From Archegozetes longisetosus (taxonomy: Eukaryota > Arthropoda > Arachnida > Sarcoptiformes > Trhypochthoniidae), in assembly GCA_018873245.2 (NCBI GenBank), contig JAEMBT020000002.1:10948001-11012000 (forward strand): a DNA stretch of 64,000 nt, read 5' to 3'. The position numbers and the translations under genes were made by a program. Every line of letters begins with the position of its first letter. Position 1 is the first letter of the stretch. Under the pieces are notes generated by a model, which saw nothing but the letters and a program-made list of their open reading frames with translations, had not been told where the DNA came from and searched no databases. Of the stretch, positions 28,049 through 40,767 are shown one piece after another.

Positions 28049-30163
28049 TTACTGAATTTTTACAGTAAAATCTTCAGTTGAAATCTTCAACAATGATTTT
28101 TTAATTCTTAGAACTGTCAAACGCGCCGATGGATTTTGAGCCCATGACTCTTTCATTATTTTAGTCAATTCCATTAAAGTCTGCAGGATAATTGAAAAAG
28201 TATATTTATATACAAGTTTCTAGAATTAGAGATTTTAGAATAGCTTCAAAAGAATCTTACGCTTTCGTTGTGCCACCTCTCAGGAATTTTAGGCCTCTGT
28301 TGATCAACACAAACAACTTTTCTCATGTCCTCAAAACTTGGATCGCTTGGCACTACATCGTGATAAGGAACAACATATTCTTCACAAACTCCATTAAACT
28401 CACAGCGACGCATCACTTCCCAAAAGACCAGAGCCAATGAATAACTATTTGGAAGATAAAAATAACAAGTAATCAATAATTTCCAGTGAATATAGAATAT
28501 CATACATATCGGCCAATCTGTAAGACTCAAATACGTCACTCTTCATGGTTTCATCGAGCACTTCAGGAGCCATATATCGTTTAGTTCCAACCCTATGATT
28601 CTGAGCGACATTAACTTGCCCTGTGGTTTGTGTCTGAGTTACTGCCAGTCCAAAATCAGCGATACAACAAGTCAAATGATTTTTCATCAAAATGTTTTTA
28701 GATTTGATATCTCTGTGAGCGATAGCAGGCTTTCCTTGAGTGCCAAATACTTCTGTGTGCAAATGCAACAGACCCGACACTATTGATTTAAGTATCGATA
28801 ACATCTGATGAGGCTCAAGAGCATTTGAATTCAAATAATCGTAAAGTGATCCCAATTCATAATACTCAGTGATGAGCCATAACTGAGTGCATGAGTTATG
28901 AGAAGTGACATCAGACCCCAGAAATCCTAGTATATTTTCGTGTCTCAAAATGATAGTGCTATAGATTTCTGTTTCTCTACTCCAAGACGCTTCGTCTCGA
29001 GAGAAAAATATTTTCACTGCAACGTCCTCTGACTGACGAACTCCGCGCCAGACCTCACCATATCTTCCTCTTCCAATACATTCATACAAATGTATTTGCT
29101 TTGCTAATGTTCTCTGTATTAGTAAAGGCAAACCAGAACCTGAGCCTGAAGTCACAGAATGCTCGAACGCTTCCTTTGAGAAACTGTCATTAGTTGCGAA
29201 TCTTAATTGATCTTTAAAGTTGTAATCATTAGAACTTTTCTCGTTTTGTAAAGAGCCAAATTGAATCTGCGGTTTGTAATTATAATCATAAGTTCCGCCT
29301 TCTTGTTTGTAATTAGCTTTAGACATTTCAACATTTCTTCCTTTACTAGCGCTTCTTATTGGAACCATTTGTTTGCCATTTGTGCGATTGGCTATCAATG
29401 GTTTACCCGAACTACTGCCAGAACTGGCTGTGTGGTCAATTCTATCCTTCTCAAAGTTATCATGTTTTCCATATAAATTGTGTGTCTCATCAAAGTAACC
29501 TATGCTGTTAGCAGTTTTAGCACGATGTCTATTCAATTAATGGAAAAAAATATATTTTTAAAAATTCTTTGAATAACTTGGATATGACTTACAATTTGCA
29601 TCGTTTTATACCCATATATACTATCCAAATCAATAATATAAAAACGAATAAAGAAGTACCAACTGATACGAATAAATGTGTTGGGTCATAATTTATATAT
29701 TCACTTCCATTCGCTTCAAAATTCATAACAAAAACAAAATCATTACTCTGTTCAATAGGCTTACGTCAAAAATAGATACCATTATCTCTTTGAGGAATAT
29801 TGAAGTAATTGGGACGTAGTTCTAGATTACAAAAATCATGTGAACTGCAGCACAAAATAGATTTTGGCACTTCGTGTGGCACAAGATGTCCCTTACACTG
29901 AATACAAACGTATTTCACATTAATTATTATATCAATCGATCAAAGCAAAATCAGATTAAATCAAAACTAATCATTATCTCAAACCTGCATAAAACCCTCT
30001 TCTTCGGGAGGAAGACATCCAAAAGTCTTTTCAAACTCATAAGAATTTGTTTCCTTATTGTAAACTTCTTCGAGAACTGCAAAACAGTTACCACCGGGTC
30101 TGAGATAACACGTCCCGTTCGGCTCATTGTTCAAACAGTGACCGAAACAATGACATCGAGTGG
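28049..30163 (-). CDS. sax: type I BMP/activin receptor kinase, saxophone/ALK1-2 class
   Basis: A transmembrane Ser/Thr kinase receptor that phosphorylates SMADs after BMP-type ligand binding. Exons (minus) 30163-29985, 29897-29780, 29713-29593, 29528-28506, 28444-28261 and 28180-28049 join in phase and give 584 residues. Visible are a cysteine-rich ligand-binding domain (RCHCFGHC to [10 protein letters not shown]), one membrane segment ([15 protein letters not shown]), a long juxtamembrane region, the GS box [10 protein letters not shown], and the kinase with [28 protein letters not shown] and APE. The L45 loop [12 protein letters not shown] is of the ALK1/ALK2/Saxophone type, not the Thickveins or Baboon type. 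All catalytic residues are present. The first exon, with the signal peptide, was not identified; it must end in phase 1 and lie upstream of 30163. A second, degenerate GS-like motif sits 91 residues before the real one. Confidence 0.92.
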
Positions 30164-31072
30164 CTGTCAATCAATTCATAGGATGTGACATCAAATTTAA
30201 TATCAATTTGAACAATAACTCATTTAACTGACAATCAGTCGTTTACTTAAAATTTTTGTCATACGATTTCCGTGAATGAAAAACTTTTAATACAATTATC
30301 AAAACATTGATAAGACTGAAAGTTTGATTAATCCATTCATAAATTTATCATTCATCGAAAATATCGAAATCGAGTCAAAAGAAATAAAAGCAATTGGTTT
30401 AAAATCGGAAAACTCACCCATTTTTCAACTAAAATTAAATGAATGTTCAAATGAATGTCATTTAATTACTAACAAATATAAACAAGTCTATAATAATAAA
30501 AAACATTTCACTGAATTCGCCATTTTCACAGTGAATCGAAACAATTGAAGGACAACATAAATAGTAGTGTAAAAACTACGTTCAACACAGCGCTCTCTAG
30601 TAGTCATTCATATTTTGTAAAACTTGTGCCAACTAAAACTCCATACAGAAATTCATTCCTTATTCAACACTATCTATTCAATACAGTAGATTAACAGACA
30701 GTTGAGATAGTGTTTGATAAGGAACTAACTGTATCTACTTTCAAGTCTATATTTTGGATAAGAAGCTGAAGAACTTTAGAGTTTGCACTTCAACTCTGGT
30801 TGACTAAAACTAATGCAAATGACGTCATTTGTCAACAAATTCTTACTGATATTTACTGATATTGAGTCCAAAGTTTAGATGAATAACTTTAAGTTCACAT
30901 CATATTTATTAGTAAATTATAACAAGTTTTAATGCAGACTTAAGTGAAATGTCAGTAGTAGTTTTGAATAAAAACTGCTATCGATATTTAGCTATATAGT
31001 TATTACCTTTATTTTATTTTGCAACTTTGTTCTCAAATCAAATTAATAAAGAGGAAAATCAATTTAGTCAAT
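30164..31072. promoter_or_regulatory. shared upstream region of type I receptor and ETFDH
   Basis: The receptor (minus) and ETFDH (plus) are divergent, so this 0.9 kb should hold both promoters and the missing signal-peptide exon of the receptor. A short minus-strand reading near 30510-30540 starts MANSVKCFLLL but then meets a stop, so I do not call it. The plus-strand 74-codon ORF at 30324-30548 has no recognisable homology. Confidence 0.4.
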
Positions 31073-33068
31073 ATGAGTAAATATATGAATTTGGTTTCCA
31101 AATGCAATTCGTTAATCAATTGCAAATTACACACAAATGCATTCAATTTAACGCAAAACAGACTCATTTCTGTTGATCTGAGTAAAAGAAGTAGCGATAA
31201 AACTCGAATAACAACTCACTATTCGATTGTACCGCGAGACAAAGATGTTCGCTGGAAAGATATTAGCATGGAAAGAGTGGTGGACGAGACAGACGTATAT
31301 TTCACTTATATTATTACTGTTTTAAATAATTATTAATTGAATGACTAATAAATAGGTAGTAGTGGTGGGCGGCGGACCCGCAGGACTTTCTGCTGCTATC
31401 AAATTGAAACAATTGGCGAGCGCTAACGGAAAGGAATTACGCGTCACTTTAGTAGAAAAGGGACCACAAATTGGGGCACACACTCTATCTGGTGCTTGTA
31501 TTGAGCCAAAGGCTTTGAATGAGTTGATTCCCGATTGGGCCGAAAAAGGTGCACCACTTAATACTCCAGTGACTGAAGATGTGTTGCGATTTCTCACTGA
31601 AAAGAGATCTTTTAGAATTCCTATATTCAAAGGCAATCCGTTTTACAATCATGGCAATTATGTGGTGAGACTCGGACACTTGTGTGAGTGGTTAGGCTCA
31701 CAAGCAGAAGAACTTGGAGTCGAAATATATCCTGGATATGCTGCCTCTGAAATACTCTATGATGAAAATGGAAGTGTTTGTGGGATCGCGACCAATGATG
31801 TCGGTATACATAAAGATGGGTCACCGAAACAGTCGTTCGAGCGAGGAATGGAATTGCGGGCAAAATGCACGATATTTGCGGAAGGATGTCACGGAAGTCT
31901 TGCCAAACAACTATTTAAAAGGTACAATTTGAGAGAGAAATGCCAACCACAAACGTATGGTATTGGACTGAAAGAAGTTTGGGAAATCGATCCATCACTT
32001 CATAGACCCGGAAGAGTCGAGCACTCAGTTGGTTGGCCTTTGGATAAGAACACATACGGCGGGTCATTTTTATATCACTTGAAGGAAGAAACGCCACTCA
32101 TTGCCGTCGGATTTGTTGTAGGACTCGATTATAGCAATCCATATTTAAGTCCGTATAAGGAATTTCAACGTTTTAAACTTCACCCAGCAATTAGGCCTTA
32201 TTTTGAGGGCCAGAATGCGAAACGCATCGCGTACGGTGCTCGAGCTCTTAATGAAGGCGGTTATCAATCCATCCCTAAACTGACATTTCCAGGTGGATGT
32301 CTGATTGGTTGTAGTTCTGGATTTATGAATGTACCTAAAATTAAAGGTACTCACAACGCAATGAAGAGCGCTATGGTTGCAGCCGAGGCTATATTCGATG
32401 CATTCAATGGCGATCAACTGCGATACGGGTTTGAACCGATTGAATATGAGAAGAATTTGAAGAATAGTTGGGTCTATAAAGAATTAAAGTCAGTGCGAAA
32501 CGTTAGGCCATCGTTTCATACCAGACTTGGCACTTATGGAGGCATTGCATATACGGGTTTATTCTACATTGTATTAAGAGGACTCGAGCCCTGGACTCTA
32601 AAACACGGAGCGCCCGATCACTCCAAACTAAAACCAGCAAAAGAATGCAAACCAATCGAATATCCGAAACCAGACGGAAAAATAACATTTGATTTGCTCT
32701 CATCTGTAGCGCTGACAAATACAAACCACGAGTCTGACCAACCGCCACACCTCACTCTTCTCAATGATGACGTACCTGTTGAAAGAAATCTTAAGATTTT
32801 CGATGGACCTGAGCAACGCTTTTGTCCGGCAGGTGTCTACGAATATGTTCCAAATGAAAGTGGTGACGGACAACGACTTCAGATCAATGCTCAAAATTGT
32901 ATTCATTGTAAAACGTGTGATATTAAGGATCCATCCCAAAATATCAATTGGGTTACACCTGAAGGTTAACTTTTGTTGTTTCAAAACAATACATTCGAAT
33001 AGAAATAATGCTTATCTTTGTTTTTATCAAATATAGGCGGCGGTGGACCGGCATATTCGGGAATGTAA
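31073..33068 (+). CDS. ETFDH: electron transfer flavoprotein-ubiquinone oxidoreductase
   Basis: Mitochondrial inner-membrane enzyme that passes electrons from ETF, reduced by fatty-acid and amino-acid dehydrogenases, to ubiquinone. Exons 31073-31294, 31356-32964 and 33037-33068 join in phase (0, then 1) and give 620 residues; the human enzyme has 617. Residues 1 to about 40 are basic and hydroxylated, fitting a mitochondrial presequence. The FAD-binding loop [13 protein letters not shown] begins at about residue 75. The 4Fe-4S cluster cysteines are at about 564, 589, 592 and 595 (the last three in CIHCKTC), and the protein ends [10 protein letters not shown], as in animal orthologues. The start is the ATG at 31073, in frame with the targeting sequence. 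The gene is intact with no frame break. Confidence 0.98.
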
Positions 33069-34204
33069 CTTATTTTATAATCAAATTTTCTAGTTTTTTT
33101 AATATTTGATTGCGAAATTATTATATAGTTTATAATGAAATATATTGTGTATATATTTTATTTTTATTTCAAATAAGATTGACTGGATGTTTATTTATTT
33201 GATGTCATTTGTCATAAATTAGATCTAGTGATGCCTTTCGAGGGTCTGATGTTCTAAATTAGTATCAATGAAAACATTGAGTATACAAACCATGCGAGGA
33301 GTTGAGAAGACAAAAAACAATTGTTATCGTAAGACATGATCGTTCACTCATGTTTGCGATATTCAGCTACTGTAGGAGTATATGACACAGCTTCTATATT
33401 ATTTATAAATAAAACTTCAGATATTCTAACCTTAAATCTTTCTTGGCTTATACCAAATTCAATTAATATATTTACGAACAATTTGTGAAATCACTTAATT
33501 GATTCGTACATCAATTATTACTTGATCTTAATGTAATGTTACACGTAAGCTGTTAAGTTTGTAAGGCATTTAAGCGATCGTAATCTCAATCGTCATAATT
33601 ACTCACAAAGGAATTGTTTTTGATAGCTCACTTGTCAGAGAAAGTTGTCATAGGGGCTAAAATTAGAAGTAGAATTTGAAGATTTAGTTTACTGACATTT
33701 TTTACTTCTAACGAATGAATAGAAGAATTTAGGTTTTTAGTGGAAAAAGATAAAAAAAATTGTTTGCCTTTGAATATTTAGCTATTTATCTGTATTTGCG
33801 AACAATGAGAGAAGGACTCGTAACAAATTAAGTTAGCCTTATTTAAATATAGATTTTGAAGGCACCAATAACCCTTTATTAAAGAAAATTCTTTAAAGTC
33901 AAGGGTGAAATGTATTGGAAAATAAAGCTATTTTATATCGCACTAAGTTTGAATTCTTTCATGTGAGTAACAAGTTTGGCATTCAGCTCAGAACTCAGTG
34001 ATTCTTTCAGTCAAAGTTAGTGCAAGAGTTGCAACTAAAATAAAACCATTGGATCACATTCTGTATGGTATAAGCAGAGTGTGTTGCATAAGGTTCGCAA
34101 ATAGCTCTTTATAGAGCCTCAATCGCTTAAGAAAGCAACTGAACCAACGAAATAAAAGTAACGAATTTTTCGACTATTCGAGTTTACTTGTTAGCTAAGA
34201 AGAA
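33069..34204. other. intergenic, ETFDH to PDZ-ZM gene
   Basis: Holds the ETFDH 3' UTR and the upstream region of the next gene on the same strand. No other coding or RNA feature is recognisable. Confidence 0.5.
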
Positions 34205-37200
34205 ATGCCGCCCTTTCGCAAGCCATCTCTGGTAACCCTTCGCCGACAAAATTCATCACAGCCATGGGGTTTCAGATTGATTGGAGGTGTGAATCATGGA
34301 CAGCCTTTTACTGTACAAAAAGTAAGTTCACTTTCTATTTTCATAAATTTATTTGTCATCTTAAGGAATTTTCAGTGTTGAACTTTTGTTTTTCAAACAC
34401 TATTTTCGAGCTATAGTCGATGCAAAACGTTTGAAATTTTTATAAATGTTCAAGACAATCACTTTGAAAGTTAAATATTTGTAAATTAATCACTGCGAAT
34501 TATGATTGATTATTAAATAAATGGTAAGCAATGTTATGGCTAAGATATCAGGTTTCTCTATTTTAAGTCTAAGAAAATCAGAGTTATAACGAACTGATCA
34601 TTTTTAGGTTATTCCAAAATATCAAGTATGAGAGTATGAAAGTGTGCTCAAAATATTTCTTTATTCATATCCATAAAGATTAGTTTAGAATCGAAAGATA
34701 TTTTCAAAAAGTTAAGGGAATCGTACGCATTGAATTTGATTTAGTTTAAATAAGAGTATTACTTATTCTCTACACGCTCGCAATATTTTGGTCTAAAAAA
34801 ACAGAGCAGAGGATGAAAAATAGTTTAGGAGTAATGTTCTATTTTAGGTGACTCTATGCTGTCATTTAGTAGTTTGCATACTTCGTTCAGATGCGTGCCG
34901 AAACAGTTTATATCAATCCTAATTTTACTATTACATAACTTTTACAATACTTCCCCTCTTTCTTTCCTTAAGGTCATACCTGATAGTATTGCCTTCAGAA
35001 GTGGTCTTCATGAGGGAGATGAGTTGATCAGAATTGGTAACATTACGCTGAAGGGTTTAACTCACGAAGAGGTTCAAGAAATAATATTACGTTGCATTAG
35101 TACTATTGATCTGTTTGTAATCAGGTATCAGAAACAAGATCAATAAAATATTTTAGTTAATTATAACTTGAATTGTATATTTTATTTTTATTTTTCAAGC
35201 ATTCGTAAGTGACCAGAAATAGTAAAAATCTAACTAAAAAACCAAATCTAACCATAAGATTGCACAGAATATTTCGACCATTAAGCATCCATTTGTGAGA
35301 AATCACAAGCTTTATATTAGTCAAAAATACAAACTGTTTATGACTTGTATGCCACAAATCATTCTTGTTTACAGTACGGCATATTCTAAAGTTTTACCAA
35401 TACTGATGAGTCGTTCTGTTTATTATTTCGATTGAAACGATAAAGGCCTTAAAATCAATAATCAATCGATGCGATAGTTTACTGTTCAATCAAACAGAGT
35501 AGAAGAATTGAAAAGTTTTTGACATACTTATGTAAGTGAAGCGTAATTAGCCTAAAAATTTTTAAGTTGGTTAGCATAAGTTGGACATGTATGAAATACA
35601 TAGTGTTTTGTATTAATTCTGTCACTCAATATTTATAAATTTTATTGTTGATGGAATCAAATTTAGGATATCAATCGCTATCACGATTTAATAATTTATT
35701 CAATAAAAAAGAGCTGTATTCAACGCGTTTTTGAGTTGTTGAATCAAACAAAGCTTTAACTTTTATATATTTGATATAATAGATGATGATCAAACTTGAA
35801 TCTTTAGCCTATTTGAAACAGAAATCACTAGAGAAGGTTGAGCGAATCATTACAGTTATCTAATTATACATGTGTTTTTCTATGTTTATCTAGTTAGATT
35901 ACATTTTTAGAATCAACTCCTACTGAAAATTCTCTTTTCAAAATAATTAAATAACTAGAATATAAGGTTAAAATTTCAACACATGAGAACAAGATCTGCG
36001 AATAAATAATATTTTAGAATTAGAGATTTTTTAAAAATTCTTTTTTATTCTTCGTAATACTTTCCTAGATATTTCTGGAAAACTTGTTAGAATTGATAGT
36101 TGAATAGTCTGATTTGGTGCGTGTCAACTAGCAATAGAAATTAAGTTATCCATAAGGGCTCCAATTTCACTCTCAAAGCTAGCATTTCATTAAAATTCCT
36201 CGAAAATTATCAAAAGTCAAATGTATTGGAATAAAAAGATTAAAATTTCAAGATGATTATATAAGAAAATTGTGGAATTATAGGACTGTATTTGAAAAGC
36301 GCTAAAAGAAAAATGAAACGCTTAAAAAGAATTTTGACACTTAAAAGAAACTGTTGAGATTAAGTTTGATTAAATTGAATAGTTGGACAGATGACAAAAC
36401 AGCAAATTAACAAAGCAAAAAAGGTTTTACTCTAGACTGATAAACACGAAAGTGTGTAATGCGATCAAAGCAAACTTCACTTACATTTTCTAAAATAAAT
36501 TCAAGTTTTTTGTTGAGATGGGCTAAAAAATGAAGTTGACATGGACTAAAAAGTTATTGAAGTTGTTGAATACTAATTGTACTGTTTATATTCTAGAAAC
36601 GACGAAAATTCTTCGAATCCAACCAGAGAGCAGCAAACCAATAATATAGAGTACAACTCGTCAATAAATTCTTATTCACCAGAAAATATTGCCAAATCTT
36701 TGACAGAACAAGTCCAAGTGGAAACTGAAGGTGCTTATTATACCAATAGCTTTGACTATAACAGTCCCACATCTCCTCCATTGCAACAACAATTTTACAT
36801 GAGAGAACAAGAGTGTAAGTAATAGTCTTAAAACTTATACGTTAATTGATCATTCAATTCCATTAATAATTATTATCCAATTATAAAGCTTATCAGTACA
36901 GTGATTACTATTCGCCGCCTTTATCAAAGAGGCCGCAATCCCCTCTCCAAAAGCCGCCGCTTAGTGGTCGCCCATTTTCCCCACCAAATGCATCTTCAAG
37001 TACTATAAGCTATCATCAGGCAGAAGAACAACAATGGCTCTCAACATCAGTACCAGATCAACAGAAAGATACCCGAGTGTTCGCTTCAAGCCCTAGACCT
37101 CAGTCTTCTAGTCAGAGTCCAGTTCCAGGTTATCAGCGGTCGAATGAACAGCAAGAATCTTTACCTAATCCAGAACAACAAAGAGACAATAGAGTATTTG

Positions 37201-38513
37201 CGGTAAGTCCCCGACCGCCTCCATCTCAGAGTCCGAGTCCGAGTCCAATCCCGAACTATCAACAAACGAATGAACAGAATTGGTCTCCTCAACAACAGCC
37301 AAGAGATACCAGAGTTTTTGGTGCTCAGCCACGACAGGCCAGATCTATGTCACCTAAACCTATAGTTTTGAATGGACAGCATAATCAGCCGTCTTATTCA
37401 GAGACAGGTCCGAAGACACCGACAGTGAGAGATCAGCCAAATCAGGATGCCTTCAATTATTCTTACGAGAATCTACAAAACCAAAGATCATTTGATTCGC
37501 AATTTTCGCCAAATAGGCCTCAAGATAATAGGGTGTTTGGCGGAAATAGGAAACCAGAGACCTTCGAAAACCGAGGTAATTCGAGACCACAAGTTGGTCG
37601 AGTTATAAACGATAGGAGAGTTTTTGGCACTCACAACAAGTCTCGATTGCAAAGAATGGGCGGTTCACTCGATGAGACGCCACACTGGAAGGAACCATTG
37701 CCTCAATTGTCAGGTGTCAAAACTGATCAACTTTTACCTTCGCAAGCGAGACAACACCAAACTTACATAATACAAACTCCTCCGACTGAGAAGTTGCAGC
37801 GACCTCCTCTTACTGGCACTGTCAGAAGACGAATCAGACCAGTCTGGCCTCCACCTGATCATCAAAGACGGGTCATTCCTAAAGCAGGATTCAATCCAGG
37901 AGGAAGAGGTCTCACTTAAAACTATATTCATTGCAATAGCTTTATGCGCATTCTGAATAGAACATAATTCTATGTAATATGAATTTTCACGATAGGATAG
38001 AATAGTCTTATTTAAGAATATAACGATTTAGTGTACATTTGATTGCAATAATAGTGATTATATTGTATTGTTTAATGGATTGCAGATTCTCCTAGTAAGA
38101 GATACAATTGGCCCCCACAGTCTCAATCATTTGATGATGAATATTACTACGAGAATGGTATCATGTCTCCCAACTATGCCGGTTCACCAAATAGGTTCAA
38201 GTACTCGACTCCACCTCCGGGAGCTTTACAACACGCTTGGAATCCAAACAGCGGTTCCGAAACACCATCAGGAATCAGATCCTATCAGTCATCGCAAAGA
38301 GTGAAGAATACTGAATGGCCGCCACCGAGTAATGCAACACCAGCTGGACGGTCAGGATATAGACCGGGATTATCTTCATTGCCGGGATCGAGACGTTCGT
38401 CTCAAGTCGAAGATTATATAGCGTACGGCAGTAGCAATCGTATTCCACAAACATATAGACCTCCTCCAGGAACTCAGTATTTCCAGCAGACCTATCATTA
38501 CGACACTGACTAG
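34205..38513 (+). CDS. Zasp66-like PDZ-ZM protein without LIM domains
   Basis: A probable Z-disc protein of the ALP/Enigma family, which binds alpha-actinin through PDZ and ZM regions. Exons 34205-34321, 34973-35124, 36597-36814 and 36889-37919 join in phase and give 505 residues. The PDZ domain spans about residues 8-90 (PWGFRLIGG, then SGLHEGDELIRIG). A ZM-like motif, YSPENIAKSLTEQ, follows in exon 3. The rest is Pro/Gln/Ser-rich and disordered, with five D-x-RVF repeats. Two other ends are possible: reading through the donor at 35125 stops at 35146 (96-residue PDZ-only form), and an exon at 38086-38513 (Pro/Ser/Tyr-rich, 142 residues, stop TAG) can join in phase to 36814 or to an internal donor near 37576. 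There is no LIM domain. Resemblance is to insect Zasp66/67, but orthology needs a tree. Confidence 0.8.
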
Positions 38514-40767
38514 AATTTGGATAAATTCTATTTCAGTAAAAACTGTCTAACCTGAACATGTAGCTAAACGCTTTTACAAGATTCTATCAACGTTTTTTAA
38601 CCTGACAGGGTTCCAAATCAGTTTAGGTGCTCATTTTTTGGTTAATAGTTGTGATACATCTCATATAATTATTTACTAAGAATTATCCGAATCTTTTGAA
38701 ATGCAAGGCGGTTAAGACATATTTAGTCAACTCTATTCCAAGTCACCATACAAGTCACGAGAAGTCTATCTTTAATATAAAGACAGTACAATTATGAAAA
38801 TAAATTTATGCTCTATTTAGAGAGGAATAATAGCAGTGTCAGGATATCATTATTTGATAATAATTGACTTTTATATTGTTTCACTGCATCAAAAGCTGAA
38901 ATTTTGAAAATTTGGAAAACATGAAAACTCTTCAGTTTAATTTCTTTTTAATTGAAATATGAACTTTGTTCAATTAGAAAATGTCGAACTCTTACAACGA
39001 AACAAAAAACTAAAAGAATGTCTTGACTTTCTCTGAAAAATTTTAAAATCTATCCTATAAAATAAAATGGGATACTCTGGATGCCTGCAATCAATCTTAC
39101 GCGAGACTTTATAATATTTGGTCAGACTTGAATTATCTTAGGTATATTACCTGATGATATGTGCCATAATTATTGACCAAACAATGAGCATTTTAACTTA
39201 TAGGGAACCTTTAAAAAATGTTCATACAACCTTATAAAAGCGAATAAGAATTAAACTATGTTTTTCTATGGAATTCTTATACTGTTCTTTAGAAAACACT
39301 TAAGTATGTGTTGAAGTTAGACAGGTTTTACAGTATGAATAAAAACTTTTAAAAACTCAATAATCATAGATTACTCTAAATTTTTCGTACAAATATGATT
39401 TGTCAAAACTACTAAATGTTTCTGATACTATGTATTGTTCTATAAAATATTTAAAGTAATCTTACTCTAAATAATTGAATTTTGAATTTGTCTATACTCT
39501 CATAACACTCTTTGAACTTCCATTATATTATACTAACTTTAACATTAGATAAACTTTCAAAATAGTTTGAAATTAATATTAAATATATAAACGTTTTGTT
39601 GATTTATTGAATTTAAGTTTTGTATGAATTTTCGGTGATTCAACTCAGTTCACAACTTATAACTTACTTAAAGCTTAAACAATTGAAAATACAACTAATT
39701 CATAGTTAAAAATTAAATATAACAATTGTTGATTAAATATTAATAGTTATATCAATATGAGCTTTCATTTAAAGTTTTAATTTCATTAAATTCTATGAAA
39801 TTTGATATAATTTTAAGAAAATGTTGAATAAAAAGTTTTGTCATTATATACAGCACTTAAGAGTTATGTTAAAAATAAACGGATATTATTTATTTCAACA
39901 ACTAATTAACAGAATCAGAGTTAGCGGTTATAAATTGTTTGGTTCGAAAGGGGTAATAAATTCTGTTTTTCGGTCTTCAATACAGTTTTCGGCAATTCAG
40001 CGCATATTTTTGGCGCTTTGCCCTTAGCTGTTATGCTGTTAGCTAAAAAACATGGGTTTTGTGTGTTCGTTACCAAATCTGAAATTGTTGCTTATTCTGT
40101 GAAAATAATTATAGAAAATTCCAAATGGTGTATTAACCTTATTAATAGGGAATCGCAAGTTTGTTAATCTAAGCTCAGACTTTGATATATTGCAGTTTAG
40201 CAGGTTTTAATAAAAAGCATTCAATTTTCGATGAAAGTTTCGATTGGTCTAATATCCATAAAACAATAAATAGAAAGTTAAACAACAATATGTTTTGTGA
40301 CGACACAGATTTAGAGTATAAACTGTTTAGTAGTGTGACCTAAATAATTGCAAGTTGAGAGATGAAATTTATATCTAGAAAATAGTGAGAGCAAGGGGTG
40401 CATCAGTGCATTGGAAGCTCTAAATTCATTTGAAAGGAGGCTGAATAGCAGGGTCTGAATAGCAGAATCTGAATAGCAGACTCATAGGTTTCGGTTCTGG
40501 AACGGTTGTGGAATTTGCGAGCAGATCTGTTTGTATTTTCTATCCTTACGTAATGTTAAATTTTAGTGACGTTTATGTGTGATGCCAACCTATTCCAGGC
40601 ATGAAACAGACTCTGCACACGATACAAAAACTTCTCTCTATTCAATATTTGATTTGCTTGCTTCTCTTTAACTCAATCTGTGTTGGATTTGTCTGAGTAA
40701 GTTTTCATTAAGATTGAGATAAAGAATAAGTTCTTAAACTGCAACTTATTTAGGATAAGTGGCGACC
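38514..40767. other. intergenic between the two Zasp-type genes
   Basis: 2.2 kb of AT-rich DNA with no recognisable gene. The ORF at 39821-40027 has no protein-like pattern. A triplicated 14-bp repeat lies at 40441-40482. The 5' UTR of the next gene should lie near 40600-40767. Confidence 0.5.
40441..40482. repeat. 14-bp tandem repeat, three copies
   Basis: Three adjacent copies of ctgaatagcag followed by a variable triplet (ggt, aat, act), about 300 bases upstream of the second Zasp-type start codon. Confidence 0.9.

Noticed and set aside
30505-30545. Minus-strand MANSVKCFLLL as the missing signal-peptide exon of the type I receptor
   Set aside because: It meets a stop at once and has no donor in the required phase 1.
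30324-30548. 74-codon plus-strand ORF between the type I receptor and ETFDH
   Set aside because: No recognisable domain; the region is more likely promoter and UTR of the divergent gene pair.
31322-32984. Several minus- and plus-strand ORFs of 60-104 codons over ETFDH
   Set aside because: They are shadows of the long ETFDH exon in other frames, with no homology or splice context of their own.
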